Of a stretch of DNA of 64,000 bases, positions 35,601-44,595 are shown in pieces. The stretch spans positions 372,001 through 436,000 of the forward strand of contig NZ_JAGINO010000003.1 of assembly GCF_017876115.1 (NCBI RefSeq). Reading direction: 5' to 3'. A program made the position numbers and the translations under genes. Under the pieces are notes generated by a model. It had not been told where the DNA came from and did no database searches. It saw nothing but the letters and a program-made list of their open reading frames with translations. This DNA comes from Azospirillum picis (lineage in GTDB: Bacteria; Pseudomonadota; Alphaproteobacteria; Azospirillales; Azospirillaceae). Within the stretch, counting starts at the first letter, position 1. Every line of letters starts with the position of its first letter.

Positions 35601-36198
35601 CGCCCGCTACCATGCGCTGGTCGACTGGACGCGCCGGGTGGAACAGCAGAAGGTCCCCGGCTCCACCGCGCTGACCGAGGCGGTCGCCCGCGCCCACTTC
35701 AAGCTGATGGCCTACAAGGACGAGTATGAGGTGGCGCGCCTCTACACCGACAGCGGCTTCGTCGAGAATGTCCAGCGCATGTTCGAAGGCGACTGGAAGC
35801 TGACCTTCCACATGGCCCCGCCGGTGATGGGCGAGAGCGGCGAGGACGGCGGGGAGCCGAAGAAGAAGAGCTTCGGACCCTGGATGCTTCCGGTCCTGCG
35901 GCTGCTGGCCAAGGGCAAGCGTCTGCGCGGCACCTGGATGGACCCGTTCGGCCGCACCGAAGAGCGTCGGCAGGAGCGCCGGCTCATCGAGGAGTACGAG
36001 GCCGTGGTCGGCGAACTCCTGAACGGCCTGACCCGCGACACCCTGGCCCTGGCGGCGGAGATCGCCGCCGTGCCGATGGAGATGCGCGGCTACGGTCCGG
36101 TGAAGGCCCGCAACGTCGTCGCGGCGAAGGCGAAGGAAGCCAAGCTCCTGGAGGCGTTCCGCGCTCCGGTGGCCATCCAGCCGATCGCGGCGGAGTGA
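32686..36198 (+). CDS. Indolepyruvate ferredoxin oxidoreductase, single-chain
   Basis: A 1170-aa fused 2-oxoacid oxidoreductase that decarboxylates aryl-pyruvates (indolepyruvate, phenylpyruvate) to aryl-acetyl-CoA with ferredoxin as acceptor. Order: TPP-binding alpha-type region with FCSGCPHNTS near residue 430 and GGEGVPWVGQA near 469; ferredoxin-like cysteines near 630-668 (LVCEGCGDCSAKSSC and two more Cys downstream); gamma-type domain from about 720 (GVGGTGVVTIGALLG, GLAQKGGAVTSHIR); then a C-terminal DUF6537-like region. AAGGAAC precedes the ATG. In Azospirillum relatives such enzymes connect to the breakdown of Trp and Phe derivatives. A strong terminator follows. Confidence 0.94.
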   Translation: MALATVSLDDKYALEQGRVYLTGTQALVRLPMMQRQRDLAAGLNTGCFISGYRGSPLGGFDQNLWNARKFLEKNHIQFQPGVNEELGATAVWGSQQVGMFKGAKYDGVFAMWYGKGPGVDRSGDVFKHANAAGTSRHGGVLVLTGDDHNCKSSTFPHQSEHAYMHSMIPVLNPSGVQEILDYGLIGWQMSRYSGCWIAMKTIAETVDTSASVTIDPHRVSPIVPTDFALPPGGLNIRWPDPPLEQEYRLMKHKLYAALAFARANKLDKVVMESPRPRFGIVTTGKSYLDVRQAFDELGITEEMAADWGITVYKVGMPWPLERDGVRHFAEGLEEIVVVEEKRAVIENQLKEQLYNWNPDVRPKVVGKFDEQGEWILPSAGELTPAQIAVVIGRRLQRFIDNENLARRIAFLDAQEKQKAHVARVVRKPTFCSGCPHNTSTVVPEGSRALGGIGCHYMATWLDRSTDTFTQMGGEGVPWVGQAAFTEEKHIFANLGDGTYFHSGILAIRQAIAAKVNITYKILFNDAVAMTGGQPFDGTLTVQSIAHVLRAEGVQRITVVTDEPEKYGIGNGLPQYANVEHRDDLDRVQKEMREVPGVSVLIYDQTCATEKRRRRKRGKMVDPAKRVVINELVCEGCGDCSAKSSCVSVIPQETEFGRKRQIDQSSCNKDYSCTKGFCPSFVTVEGGSLRKPKPAAAKSADATALPAPAIPAFDKTWSLYVTGVGGTGVVTIGALLGMAAHIEGKGVGVLDMTGLAQKGGAVTSHIRIANRPEDIHSVRIAAGGADAVLGCDLIVAAAGDGLSKMTAGRTRAVINTHDSITADFIKKPDMVIPVRDLVGDIKKACGGEANVDAFDATKLATALLGDSLYANPFLMGYAWQKGLIPLSEESILKAIELNGVSVKLNVDAFQWGRRAAVDLAAVNAAVEAAAKPQEVAQAAQSLLLDQRRQSGSLDEVIERRHRFLVDYQDAAYAARYHALVDWTRRVEQQKVPGSTALTEAVARAHFKLMAYKDEYEVARLYTDSGFVENVQRMFEGDWKLTFHMAPPVMGESGEDGGEPKKKSFGPWMLPVLRLLAKGKRLRGTWMDPFGRTEERRQERRLIEEYEAVVGELLNGLTRDTLALAAEIAAVPMEMRGYGPVKARNVVAAKAKEAKLLEAFRAPVAIQPIAAE

Positions 36199-36523
36199 AC
36201 CGGCGGGATCGCGGCCGAGTGACCCGACCGGAAACCAGACCGGCTTGACGCGGTGGGAGGAGGCGAGCGCCTCCTCCCATTTTTTGTTCACCTTGCCCAT
36301 GCGGCGGCGGATCGCCGGGGGTGCCGGCCTCCCGACGGTTCCCGCCGCCCCGCCTTATGGCCCCGCCTCCTCCGTTCGATCCGCCCCGGATCACTTCCGA
36401 ATCCGGCGCCCCCACCATCGGCCGGTGTGCGTAACCCCTTGGAAGGTGGCGGCGCGATGATTGGGAACTTGACTGTTGCGCTCCTGTCAAAGGAAGTCCT
36501 TTCCTTGAGCTGGAGTGATCGGA
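36199..36523. other. Intergenic region after the oxidoreductase
   Basis: About 325 bp. It contains the terminator at 36255-36285 and, further on, a TTGACT near 36467 and the palindrome AAAGGAAGTCCTTT near 36489-36502 just ahead of the hydrolase gene. A promoter is expected there but I cannot fix its -10 box. Confidence 0.45.
36255..36285 (+). terminator. Strong intrinsic terminator of the indolepyruvate oxidoreductase
   Basis: GGGAGGAGGC (36255-36264) pairs perfectly with GCCTCCTCCC (36269-36278) around GAGC, and TTTTTT follows. It starts 57 bp after the stop codon. Confidence 0.88.
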
Positions 36524-37354
36524 ATGCGCTTCCTCTTCCTCGCTCTGTTGCTTGCCATCCCGATGGTGCCGACGGTCGCGGGCGCGCAGGTTCCGGGTAC
36601 GGATGCCTTCCTCTGCCGTCCGGACGACGCTGGATGCGCCGGCTTTGTCGGGGACGCCAAGCGGACTCTTCCCAAGCGGGGCGGGGCGCGGCAGCCGGTC
36701 TTCATCGGAGCGTCGGTCTTCATGCTGACTCCCTGGGAAGCCGAGCGCGAGCGCCGCTGCCTCGCCCTGGCCGGCTGGGCGGAGGCGCGCGGGGAAGGGG
36801 CTGACGCGATGGCCGCCGTCATGTGGGTGGTCGCCAACCGCGCCGCCTCGGCAGCACAGCCGTCCCTGCCGTGCCGTATCGTCGTCGCCGCCGGGCAGTT
36901 CGAACCCTTTGCGTCCGAACCGGCGACGCGGCAGAAGGCGTCGAAGGCCGCGAAGGTGGTCAAGCCGCGTGCCAAGCCGCAGCAGCCCCGTGAGACGGTC
37001 GTCGACAACCGTGCCGAGGCGCGCAGGCTCCTGGCCGACGTGCGGCGGCAGGCACGGGTCATCCGAGCCGGCGGCATGCCCTCCTGGCCGAAGCCGCGCC
37101 TGGCCCCCGATCAGGATGCGCTGCGGCTGGCGCGGGCGATCGCCTGGAACCTGAACGACGACGACCTGCCCGATCCCACCGCCCGCGCCTCGCTCTTCTA
37201 CAGCCCGTCCACGCAATCGGCCCTCGGCCGCCGTAAGCCCGACTGGGCGGAGGCGCGGCTGCGCACCGCGTCGATCGGCGATCACTCGTTCTTCCGCTAC
37301 CCGCCGGCCGTTGCCGCACATGACGACACCCAGGTCGCCGAAGTCGCGGAATGA
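36524..37354 (+). CDS. SleB-like cell wall hydrolase (Hydrolase_2)
   Basis: A 276-aa exported protein. A signal peptide (MRFLFLALLLAIPMVPTVAGAQ, cleavage likely after AGA near residue 21) is followed by a domain from about 75 that matches Hydrolase_2: ALAGWAEARGEGADAMAAVMW with the conserved Glu, then VVANRA, CRIVVAAGQFEPFA and a C-terminal ending near SIGDHSFFRYP. The family cleaves peptidoglycan, as in SleB spore hydrolases and their gram-negative relatives. A Lys/Pro-rich insertion (near 135-160) is unusual. GGAG lies 8 nt before ATG 36524. Confidence 0.8.
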   Translation: MRFLFLALLLAIPMVPTVAGAQVPGTDAFLCRPDDAGCAGFVGDAKRTLPKRGGARQPVFIGASVFMLTPWEAERERRCLALAGWAEARGEGADAMAAVMWVVANRAASAAQPSLPCRIVVAAGQFEPFASEPATRQKASKAAKVVKPRAKPQQPRETVVDNRAEARRLLADVRRQARVIRAGGMPSWPKPRLAPDQDALRLARAIAWNLNDDDLPDPTARASLFYSPSTQSALGRRKPDWAEARLRTASIGDHSFFRYPPAVAAHDDTQVAEVAE

Positions 37355-37489
37355 TGTGGCCAGGGACCGCCCGACCGGTTCCCAGCATCGGCAAGGCCGG
37401 GAGTGCTCCAAACCCTGGACGGCAATATTTTCCGGTAGACAACCCGGCCTGATCGCGGTTTTCCACGATGCGGAATACAGGCCGCACAA

Positions 37490-37503
37490 TTGCTCCAGAT
37501 CAA
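37490..37503. promoter_or_regulatory. Candidate FNR/FixK-type box
   Basis: TTGCT-CCAG-ATCAA differs from the consensus TTGAT-N4-ATCAA at one base. It lies 62 bp before the CBS-BON start, a usual position for an activator. A GCGCTT/AAGCGC pair (37510-37515 and 37534-37539) follows. Confidence 0.45.
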
Positions 37504-37564
37504 GCGGTCGCGCTTTTTACGTACTTAATCTTTAAGCGCTGAACGACATCAAGGGAGCGAAACC

Positions 37565-38293
37565 ATGAAGGCAATCGATCTGATGACGCCGCGGGTCATC
37601 ACCATCGGCCCCGACGCGACCATTGCCGAAGCGGCCAGGACGATGCTGGAGAACCACATCAGCGGCATGCCCGTGGTGGACGCCGGCGGCAAGGTGGTCG
37701 GGATCATCAGCGAAGGCGACCTGCTCCGCCGCGTCGAACTCGGGACGGTGCGCCATCGCTCCTGGTGGCTCGGGATCATGTCCGGCGGCACCCTGCCGGC
37801 CGAGGACTTCATCAAGTCCCATGCGCGCAAGGTGGCGGACGTGATGACGACCCACGTCACCACGGTGGACGAGGCCGCATCGCCGGAGGACATCGTGCGG
37901 ACGATGGAGACACGCCGGATCAAGCGCGTGCCGGTGGTCCGCCAGGGCCAGCTCGTCGGCATCATCAGCCGCGCCAACCTGCTCCGCGCCCTCGCCAGCG
38001 GCGTATCCGATACGACCGGCGCCACGGCCGCCACCAGCGCCGCCACCAGCGTTGCCGACGACCGATCGCTGAAGGAGCGGGTGACCGCCGCGGTCAGGGA
38101 ACTGAACTGGGAGGCCCGGTCGCATGATGCCATCATCGTCCGCAACGGCGTCGTCCAGCTCTGGGGCTTCGCCAGCAGCGCGTCGCAGCGCGACGCCCTG
38201 CGCGTCGCTGCGGAAGGCGTTCCGGGCGTGAAGGGCGTCGAGAACAACATCCAGGTCGTCGACCCCGCGGAGAGCGGCGCCTGGGGCCTCTGA
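37565..38293 (+). CDS. CBS-pair and BON domain protein
   Basis: A 242-aa cytoplasmic protein. Two CBS motifs span residues about 5-60 (MTPRVITIGPDATIAEAARTML in two parts, then GIISEGDLL) and 90-145 (VMTTHVTTVDEAASPEDI, then GIISRANLLRALA). A BON domain lies at about 165-235 (LKERVTAAVREL, VQLWGFASSASQRDALR). CBS pairs bind adenine nucleotides; BON domains bind lipids or surfaces. Similar proteins respond to stress or low oxygen. An FNR-like box lies upstream. GGGAG lies about 7 nt before the ATG. Confidence 0.9.
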   Translation: MKAIDLMTPRVITIGPDATIAEAARTMLENHISGMPVVDAGGKVVGIISEGDLLRRVELGTVRHRSWWLGIMSGGTLPAEDFIKSHARKVADVMTTHVTTVDEAASPEDIVRTMETRRIKRVPVVRQGQLVGIISRANLLRALASGVSDTTGATAATSAATSVADDRSLKERVTAAVRELNWEARSHDAIIVRNGVVQLWGFASSASQRDALRVAAEGVPGVKGVENNIQVVDPAESGAWGL

Positions 38294-38308
38294 CGCCGGC
38301 GCTCCATT

Positions 38309-38344
38309 CCCCCGTGCCTTCCCATTTCCAGGCAGGCACGGGGG
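38309..38344. terminator. Hairpin between two convergent genes
   Basis: CCCCCGTGCC (38309-38318) pairs perfectly with GGCACGGGGG (38335-38344) around a 16-nt loop. It lies between the converging CBS-BON and histidine kinase genes, so it probably acts on both strands. No T tract follows on either side. Confidence 0.5.
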
Positions 38345-38406
38345 GAAGGGGGTGCGAGGGTGAAGGATCGCCACCCGCCCCGGTGCACGGGGCCGTCGCG
38401 GCGCCG

Positions 38407-40467
38407 CTATTCTCCCCGTTGCCCTGGAGCGGCTCCGGAAGCGCGAGCGGTGGAAGGCGCCGGATCGGCCAGCGCCACGGGGAACCGCAGCACGAACCGC
38501 GTGCCCTGCCCTGTCCAGTCTTCCAGCTCGATGCTGCCGCGCATCGTCCCGGTCATGATGTTGGCGCAGATGCTCAGGCCCAGGCCGCTGGCACCGGTGG
38601 CGCGCTTGGTGGTGAAGAACGGCTCGAAGACCCTGTCGCGAATCTCGGCCGCGATGCCGCAGCCGTCGTCGGCGTAGCGCAGGTCGATCCAGCCGGCCGG
38701 CTCCTCCCGCGCGGACAGGCGGATGCGGCCGGGCTTCCCCTCCTCGAAGGCGTGGACCAGGGCATTGATGATCAGGTTCGACAGCACCTGGGCGAAGGCG
38801 CCCGGATAGCCGTCGACGATCAGTCCGCCGGGAATGTCGAGGTCGACCACGACGGCGGTCCGGCGCAGGCGCGGACGCAGGCTCAGCAGCACCTCGTCCA
38901 CATAGGCCGCGAGATCGAAGGGACGGCGCTCCTCGCTGGCCTGGTCGGCGGCCACCTGCTTGAAGCTCTGGATCAGGCCGGTGGCGCGGTCGATGTTGGT
39001 CAGGATCATCCGCGTCGATTCCCAGGCGACATCGAGGAAATCCCGGAAATCGCTTCGGCGCAGGCGGTTTTCCTCATACAGGCGGCGGATGCGGCGCAAC
39101 TCGTCGGCAAGATGGGAAACCGCGGTCAGCGTCACCCCGATCGGCGTGTTCACCTCATGGGCGACGCCGGCGACCATCTGTGCCAGCGACGACAGCTTCT
39201 CCGCCTGGATCAGGCTCGCCTGGGCATCGCGCAATTCCGCTTCCGCCCGTTTGCGGGCCGTGATGTCGAGCGCCACCGTGACGATATGGGTGACGTCGCC
39301 GCCGTCATCGGTCAGCGGCATCTTGGTGACCAGCCAGTCGTGCCGCCCGCCGGTCTCGTCGGGCGAGCAGTCCTCGTAGAACGGCACGCCCTGTCCGCTC
39401 TCGACCACCAGCCTTTCAAGGGCAACGGCGCGGTCCGGGGAGGGACGGCTGGCCGGGTCCGGCAGATCACGGTAGTAGCGGTTGGTCAGCCGCACGATGC
39501 CTTCGCGGTCCTTGACGTCGATCAGCGCCGGGATGGCGTCGATGACCCCGGTCAGGATCTCGCGGCTCTGGCGGAGGGCCTCGTCGGCAATGACGCGATC
39601 GGTGATGTCGGTGAAGGTGCGGACCTGGCCTCCGTCCGGAAGCGGCACCACGCGGACCTCGATATAGCGGCCGTCGCCCTGCGGGCGGGCATAGACGAAC
39701 TCGCCCGCCGGACGTCCCAGGCGGTCCAGCAGGTAGTGCAGCTTCGCGTCCACGTCCTCGCCCATGTCGGGCGCACCCGCCGGCATCTCCACCAGATGCG
39801 AGGCGATCTGGTAGCGCGCCACATCGGCCAGCACCGGGTTGCCCCGCATCATCTCCTCGGGAACGCCCAGCAGCTCCAGCGCCTTGTGGTTCCAGGCGAT
39901 ATAGCGCAGGTCGCTGTCCAGCAGGACGATGCCCTGCCCGATGTTCTCCAGGGTCTGGCGCAGCAGGTGCCGCTGCGCCGCAAGCTCGTCCGCGGACCGC
40001 CGGCGTTCGGTGATGTCGGTGAAGGTGCGCAGGAAACCACCGCCCGGAACCAGCCTCGTCCTTACCTCAAGCACCCGCCCGTTCGGCCGGCGGTGCTCGA
40101 AGCGCGGCGGGTCGGCCCTGCAGGCGCCGTCGACATGGCGCAGCGTGATCGCCTCGGGATCGCCGGGACCAAACTCCCCTCCCTCGACCAGTTGCCGGAT
40201 GAGCTGGCGATAGCCGGTGCCCGACACCGCGCTCGTCGGGCGGTCGAACATCTCGAACAGGGGGCCGTTGACCAGCCTGACCGTCAGGTCGCCATCCACC
40301 AGGATGACTCCCTGGTCCATCTGCTCCAGTGCCAGCAGGGCCAGACCATCGTCAGGCAGCCCGTCCTTGGGCAGCCCGGCGGACGCCGGATCCACGGCGG
40401 CAGGGGAAAGGCGGGTCGTAAGGGGATCGTCAAGCTGGGCTGGCAAGGTCGGCGTGCCGTCCGTCAT
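38407..40467 (-). CDS. PAS-domain sensor histidine kinase
   Basis: A 686-aa cytoplasmic histidine kinase. Three PAS domains lie at about residues 40-155, 165-275 and 290-410; each ends in a LRTFTDITERR-like segment. The dimerisation and phospho-acceptor site is GVAHEVNTPIG with His near 436. The HATPase domain shows LSNLIINALVHAF, ADDGCGIA, RVFEPFFTTK and GLGLSI. No membrane segment is present, so it senses cytoplasmic signals. The partner regulator is not next to it. ATG 40467 follows a divergent promoter region that it shares with the 157-aa gene. Confidence 0.9.
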   Translation of the reverse strand: MTDGTPTLPAQLDDPLTTRLSPAAVDPASAGLPKDGLPDDGLALLALEQMDQGVILVDGDLTVRLVNGPLFEMFDRPTSAVSGTGYRQLIRQLVEGGEFGPGDPEAITLRHVDGACRADPPRFEHRRPNGRVLEVRTRLVPGGGFLRTFTDITERRRSADELAAQRHLLRQTLENIGQGIVLLDSDLRYIAWNHKALELLGVPEEMMRGNPVLADVARYQIASHLVEMPAGAPDMGEDVDAKLHYLLDRLGRPAGEFVYARPQGDGRYIEVRVVPLPDGGQVRTFTDITDRVIADEALRQSREILTGVIDAIPALIDVKDREGIVRLTNRYYRDLPDPASRPSPDRAVALERLVVESGQGVPFYEDCSPDETGGRHDWLVTKMPLTDDGGDVTHIVTVALDITARKRAEAELRDAQASLIQAEKLSSLAQMVAGVAHEVNTPIGVTLTAVSHLADELRRIRRLYEENRLRRSDFRDFLDVAWESTRMILTNIDRATGLIQSFKQVAADQASEERRPFDLAAYVDEVLLSLRPRLRRTAVVVDLDIPGGLIVDGYPGAFAQVLSNLIINALVHAFEEGKPGRIRLSAREEPAGWIDLRYADDGCGIAAEIRDRVFEPFFTTKRATGASGLGLSICANIMTGTMRGSIELEDWTGQGTRFVLRFPVALADPAPSTARASGAAPGQRGE

Positions 40468-40680
40468 TTCTCGGGTATACCATCGAACGGGGCAGTCTAG
40501 CAGCCGATTCCCATCCTGCCGAGCACTCGTCGGCACCGGATGCCCGCGATCGGAGACAATTGGATGATATTTTAAGTTTTTCGGAACGCCTGGGCCGCTA
40601 TTGTGTTTCGGTCCTGCGTGCGTTTGTGCACTATCACAGGCGGACCTTCCCGCCGTTCGCCGCGTCGTGATGTTTGCCCT

Positions 40681-40704
40681 TGAGGTAACCGCTGAGGTAA
40701 CCGC
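40681..40704. repeat. Perfect 12-bp tandem duplication
   Basis: TGAGGTAACCGC occurs twice in a row, 4 bp before the proposed TTG start of the 157-aa gene. It supplies the GAGGT ribosome-binding site and duplicates it. Confidence 0.7.
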
Positions 40705-40707
40705 CCG

Positions 40708-41181
40708 TTGCTCGGACTGACCGCTCTTCCAGCGCCCGGCGCCTCGCCTGCCCCGACCGGGCTCGCGAAGCTGCGCCAGATGCTGGCCAGCGACGCCGCG
40801 GCAATCCAGCCGATCCGCCGGATCCCCGACGAGCGGGAGCGCAAGCGCGGCAAGGACGGAACCGAGGCGACGGGCGATGCGCTCCAGGGCAGCGGCCGCG
40901 CGGACGCCGACACCACCGCGGCACGGGCACGCAAGGGCTCCGGGTCGTCGAACGGCTTCACCATCGACGGCATCGACGACGGCCTTGCCGGCGAGGGGCC
41001 CGTCAGCCCCGGAAGCGTTGCCCTCAATGCCCTGCCGAACGCGGGCTATGTCGCCCAGAGCATCTACCAGGAGGCGATGGGCAGCGGCCTCACGATCGAG
41101 CCCTGGTCGGACGCCATCGCCGCCTACCGCCGCGCCGATGCCGGGGTCAATACCCCGCTGCTGACGCAGATCGCCGTCTGA
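40708..41181 (+). CDS. Hypothetical protein
   Basis: A 157-aa protein, mostly polar and disordered in its first 100 residues (Gly/Ala/Ser/Arg-rich), with a more conserved-looking C-terminus (QSIYQEAMGSGLTIEPW, then AYRRADAG). I do not recognise a family. The start is a TTG preceded by a duplicated GAGGT; an ATG at 40780 would give 133 residues. It is divergent from the histidine kinase. The base composition resembles the neighbours. Confidence 0.55.
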   Translation: MLGLTALPAPGASPAPTGLAKLRQMLASDAAAIQPIRRIPDERERKRGKDGTEATGDALQGSGRADADTTAARARKGSGSSNGFTIDGIDDGLAGEGPVSPGSVALNALPNAGYVAQSIYQEAMGSGLTIEPWSDAIAAYRRADAGVNTPLLTQIAV

Positions 41182-41472
41182 GGGACGGTCCGCATCTCCA
41201 CCCCAGGGCAATCGCAATAGGCGATAGCCGCATCCCCACCTTCTCCGCCTTGCGTGCCCCCGTACGTACCCCCGTGCGGCGCCGGGACAAACGGAGCGGA
41301 ACCGCTTTCGCCATCCCCGCGGAGGAGGCGATCCACACCTCCCGGAAAACGGACTCCCTGCAAGTCCGGATCCCGCCGGCGCACGTAGGCGCTGACGTGG
41401 CCGCCCACCTGCCCCGCTCCGCTCCCGGCACGATGGGCGTGGGGAGGGTTGGACCGCGAACGGTGCCTGGGC

Positions 41473-44400
41473 TCAGTCGTCGCCGCCGGCCGGCATCGGG
41501 CCGTGCGGCACGTCCGCCTTCCGGCCGCGATGGAACAGGTTGCCGACGATCCGCCCGAGATCCTCCATGTAGAGATAGAGGGACGGCGTGATGTAGAGCG
41601 TCAGCACCTGCGACACGCACAGGCCGCCGACGACGGCCAATCCCAGCGGCTGGCGCAGTTCGGCGGCGGCGCCGTGGGCGATGGCGATCGGCAGCGTGCC
41701 CATGATGGCCGCCATGGTCGTCATGATGATCGGGCGGAAGCGCAGCAGGCAGGCCTGTTCGATCGCGTCACGCGCCGACATGCCGCTCCGCCGTGCCTCC
41801 ACCGCGAAGTCGATCATCATGATCGCGTTCTTCTTCACGATGCCGATCAGCATCAGGATGCCGATGATGGCGATGACGCTGAGCTCGGTGTCGAACAGCA
41901 TCAGCGTCGCCAGGGCGCCGATCGCCGCCGACGGCAGACCCGACAGGATGGTCAGCGGGTGGATGAAGCTCTCGTACAGCACGCCCAGCACGATGTAGAT
42001 CACCAGCACCGCCGCCCCGAGCAGCAGCGCCTGCCCCGCCTGGGCGTCCTGGAACACCTGGGCGGTGCCGGCGAAGCCGGTGGTGATGGTGGGCGGCAGC
42101 CCCATTTCCCGTTCCGAATTGCGGATCTGGTCGACCGCCTGGCCCAGCGAAGCGCCGGGCGCCAGGTTGAAGGACAGGGTGACCGCCGGAAGCTGCCCCT
42201 GGTGGTTGACCGCCAGCGGGCCGGCGGTGCGCTCCACCCGCGCGAAGGCATCGAGCGGCACCAGCTTGCCCGTGGTGGTGGAGCGGACATAGATGCGCGA
42301 CAGCGAGTTGTCGTCGCTCTGGTATTTCGGTTCCAGCTCGATCAGCACCTGATAGTCGTTGCTGGGGGTGTAGATGGTCGAGACCTGCCGTTGGCCGAAC
42401 GCGCTGTAGAGGGTCGAACGCACTTGGTCGACGCCGATCCCCAGCGTCGCCGCCTTCTCCCGGTCGATGTGGACGTAGGCCTGCGGGTTGTTGAGCTGGA
42501 GGTCGCTGGTGACGTCCTGCAGCACCGGCATGCCGCGCAGGGTCTGCTCCAGGCGGGCCGACCATTGGTACAGCTCGTCGAGGTCGAGGCCCTGGATGGT
42601 GTACTGATAGAGGCTCTTGGACGACCGGCCGCCGATGCGCAGGTTCTGCACCGGCTGCATGTAGACCGCCATGCCGGGGATGCCGTTGACCTGCCGGCGC
42701 AACTGCTGGATCACCTCGCCGATCGCCGGCCGCTCGTCGCGTGGCTTGAGCGTGAGGAACATGCGTCCCTGGTTGCCGGTGCTGCCGCCGGTCCCGACGG
42801 AGGAGATGACGTCGACCACCGCCGGATTGGCCTTCATGATCGCGGCGACCTGCTCCTGCCGCTCCGCCATCGAGGTGAAGGCGATGTCCGGCCGGGCTTC
42901 GGTGGTCACCTGGATCTGGCCGATGTCCTCCGTCGGGAAGAAGCCCTTGGGGATCGCCTGGTAGAACAGGACGGTGCCGACGACGGTGCCGATCATCACC
43001 AGGCCCATCAGCGGCCGGTGGCGCAGCGTCCAGCGCAGCGTGCGGGCGTACCCGTTCAGCACGGCCGAGAAGCCGCCCTCCAGCATCCGGCCGAACCAGC
43101 CCTCCTCGCCATGGGCGTGATGGGCGAGGAAGCGCGAGCACATCATCGGCGTCAGCGTCAGCGAGACGAAGGCCGACGCCCCGATGGACATGGTGACGAC
43201 CAGGGCGAACTCGTGGAACAGGCGCCCGACGACGCCACCCATCAGCAGGATCGGGATGAAGACGGCCACCAGCGACAGCGTGATCGACAGGATGGTGAAG
43301 CCGATCTCGCGCGAGCCCTTGATGGCGGCCTCGAAGGGCTGCATGCCCTCCTCGACGTAGCGGACGATGTTCTCCATCATGACGATGGCGTCGTCCACCA
43401 CCAGGCCGACAGCCAGCGTCAACGCCATCAGCGAGATGTTGTCGACCGAGAAGCCCATCAGGTGCATGCCGCCCGCCGTCGCGATCAGCGAGATCGGCAC
43501 GGCCAGCGCCGGGATCAGCGTCGCCGACAGCCGGCGCAGGAACAGGAAGATCACCAGCACGACCAGCACGATGGTCAGGGCCAGCGTGAACTGGACGTCC
43601 TCGACCGCCTGGCGGATCGATTCGGAGCGGTCGTTGACGATGTTGATGGCGGCCGACGCCGGAAGCTGCGCCTGGAAGGACGGCAGCAGGGCGCGCACGC
43701 GGTCGACCACCTCGACCGTGTTGGCGTCGGGCTGGCGCTGGACCGCGAGCATGATGCTGCGGTTGCCGTTCAGCCAGCTCGCGGTGCGGTTGTTCTCGAC
43801 GCTGTCCAGCACCTGCGCCACGTCGCCCAGCCTGACGGGGGCGCTGTTGCGGTAGGCGACGATCAGGTCGCGGAAGGCGGCGGCATCCGGAAGCTGGGGG
43901 TTGGCGGCGATGACCAGTTGCTGCTGCTCGCCGGTCAGGGTGCCGACCGGCGTGTTGGCGTTGGCGGAGGCGAGCGCCTTCTGCAGCTCGTCGATGCCGA
44001 TGCCGCGCAGCGCCAGCGCGTTCGGGTTGACCTGCACCCGGACCGCGTATTTCTGCGACCCGTAGATCTGGACCTGCGCCACGCCCGGCAGGGTGGCGAC
44101 CTTCGGCTGGATCAGCGTCTCGGCGATGTCGTTCAGCCGCGACAGCGGCAGCGTCGGGGAGTTGAGCGAAACGAACAGGATCGGCTGGTCGGCCGGGTTG
44201 ACCTTGCGGTAGCTGGGCGGCGTCGTCATCTCCGCCGGCAGCCGCCGCTGGGTCCGGGCGATCGCCGCCTGCACGTCGGCCGCCGCCGCGTCGATGTCGC
44301 GGTCCAGGACGAACTGGATGGTGATGCTGGTGTTGCCGAGCGTGCTGTTGGAGGTCAGCGTGTCGATGCCGGCGATGGTCGAGAACTCGCGCTCGAGCGG

Positions 44401-44595
44401 GCTGGCGACCGAGGCAGCCATGGTCTCCGGCGAGGCGCCGGGCAGCGTGGCGGTGACGCTGACGACCGGGAAATCCACCCGCGGCAAGGCGGCGGTGGGA
44501 AGCTGGCGATAGGCCGCCAGGCCGCTCAGCACCAGGGCCGCCGTCAGCAGGATGGTCATCACCGGACGGCGGATGCAGAGTTCCGAGAGGTTCAT
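41473..44595 (-). CDS. RND multidrug efflux permease (MdtB/C-like)
   Basis: A 1040-aa inner-membrane pump of the HAE1 RND family, driven by the proton gradient. The N-terminus MNLSELCIRRPVMTILLTAAL leads into the first helix; the relay helix reads GLVVDDAIVMMENI with the essential Asp pair near residue 407. Docking and pore regions follow the normal order with twelve helices in two halves. It works with the adaptor encoded immediately upstream (4-bp overlap) and an outer-membrane channel not found here. The substrate is not predictable. The TetR gene upstream probably controls the pair. Confidence 0.95.
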   Translation of the reverse strand: MNLSELCIRRPVMTILLTAALVLSGLAAYRQLPTAALPRVDFPVVSVTATLPGASPETMAASVASPLEREFSTIAGIDTLTSNSTLGNTSITIQFVLDRDIDAAAADVQAAIARTQRRLPAEMTTPPSYRKVNPADQPILFVSLNSPTLPLSRLNDIAETLIQPKVATLPGVAQVQIYGSQKYAVRVQVNPNALALRGIGIDELQKALASANANTPVGTLTGEQQQLVIAANPQLPDAAAFRDLIVAYRNSAPVRLGDVAQVLDSVENNRTASWLNGNRSIMLAVQRQPDANTVEVVDRVRALLPSFQAQLPASAAINIVNDRSESIRQAVEDVQFTLALTIVLVVLVIFLFLRRLSATLIPALAVPISLIATAGGMHLMGFSVDNISLMALTLAVGLVVDDAIVMMENIVRYVEEGMQPFEAAIKGSREIGFTILSITLSLVAVFIPILLMGGVVGRLFHEFALVVTMSIGASAFVSLTLTPMMCSRFLAHHAHGEEGWFGRMLEGGFSAVLNGYARTLRWTLRHRPLMGLVMIGTVVGTVLFYQAIPKGFFPTEDIGQIQVTTEARPDIAFTSMAERQEQVAAIMKANPAVVDVISSVGTGGSTGNQGRMFLTLKPRDERPAIGEVIQQLRRQVNGIPGMAVYMQPVQNLRIGGRSSKSLYQYTIQGLDLDELYQWSARLEQTLRGMPVLQDVTSDLQLNNPQAYVHIDREKAATLGIGVDQVRSTLYSAFGQRQVSTIYTPSNDYQVLIELEPKYQSDDNSLSRIYVRSTTTGKLVPLDAFARVERTAGPLAVNHQGQLPAVTLSFNLAPGASLGQAVDQIRNSEREMGLPPTITTGFAGTAQVFQDAQAGQALLLGAAVLVIYIVLGVLYESFIHPLTILSGLPSAAIGALATLMLFDTELSVIAIIGILMLIGIVKKNAIMMIDFAVEARRSGMSARDAIEQACLLRFRPIIMTTMAAIMGTLPIAIAHGAAAELRQPLGLAVVGGLCVSQVLTLYITPSLYLYMEDLGRIVGNLFHRGRKADVPHGPMPAGGDD

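Noticed and set aside
32635..36300. A 1221-codon open frame opposite the indolepyruvate oxidoreductase
   Set aside because: It is a shadow of the oxidoreductase gene; composition is biased and no motif is present.
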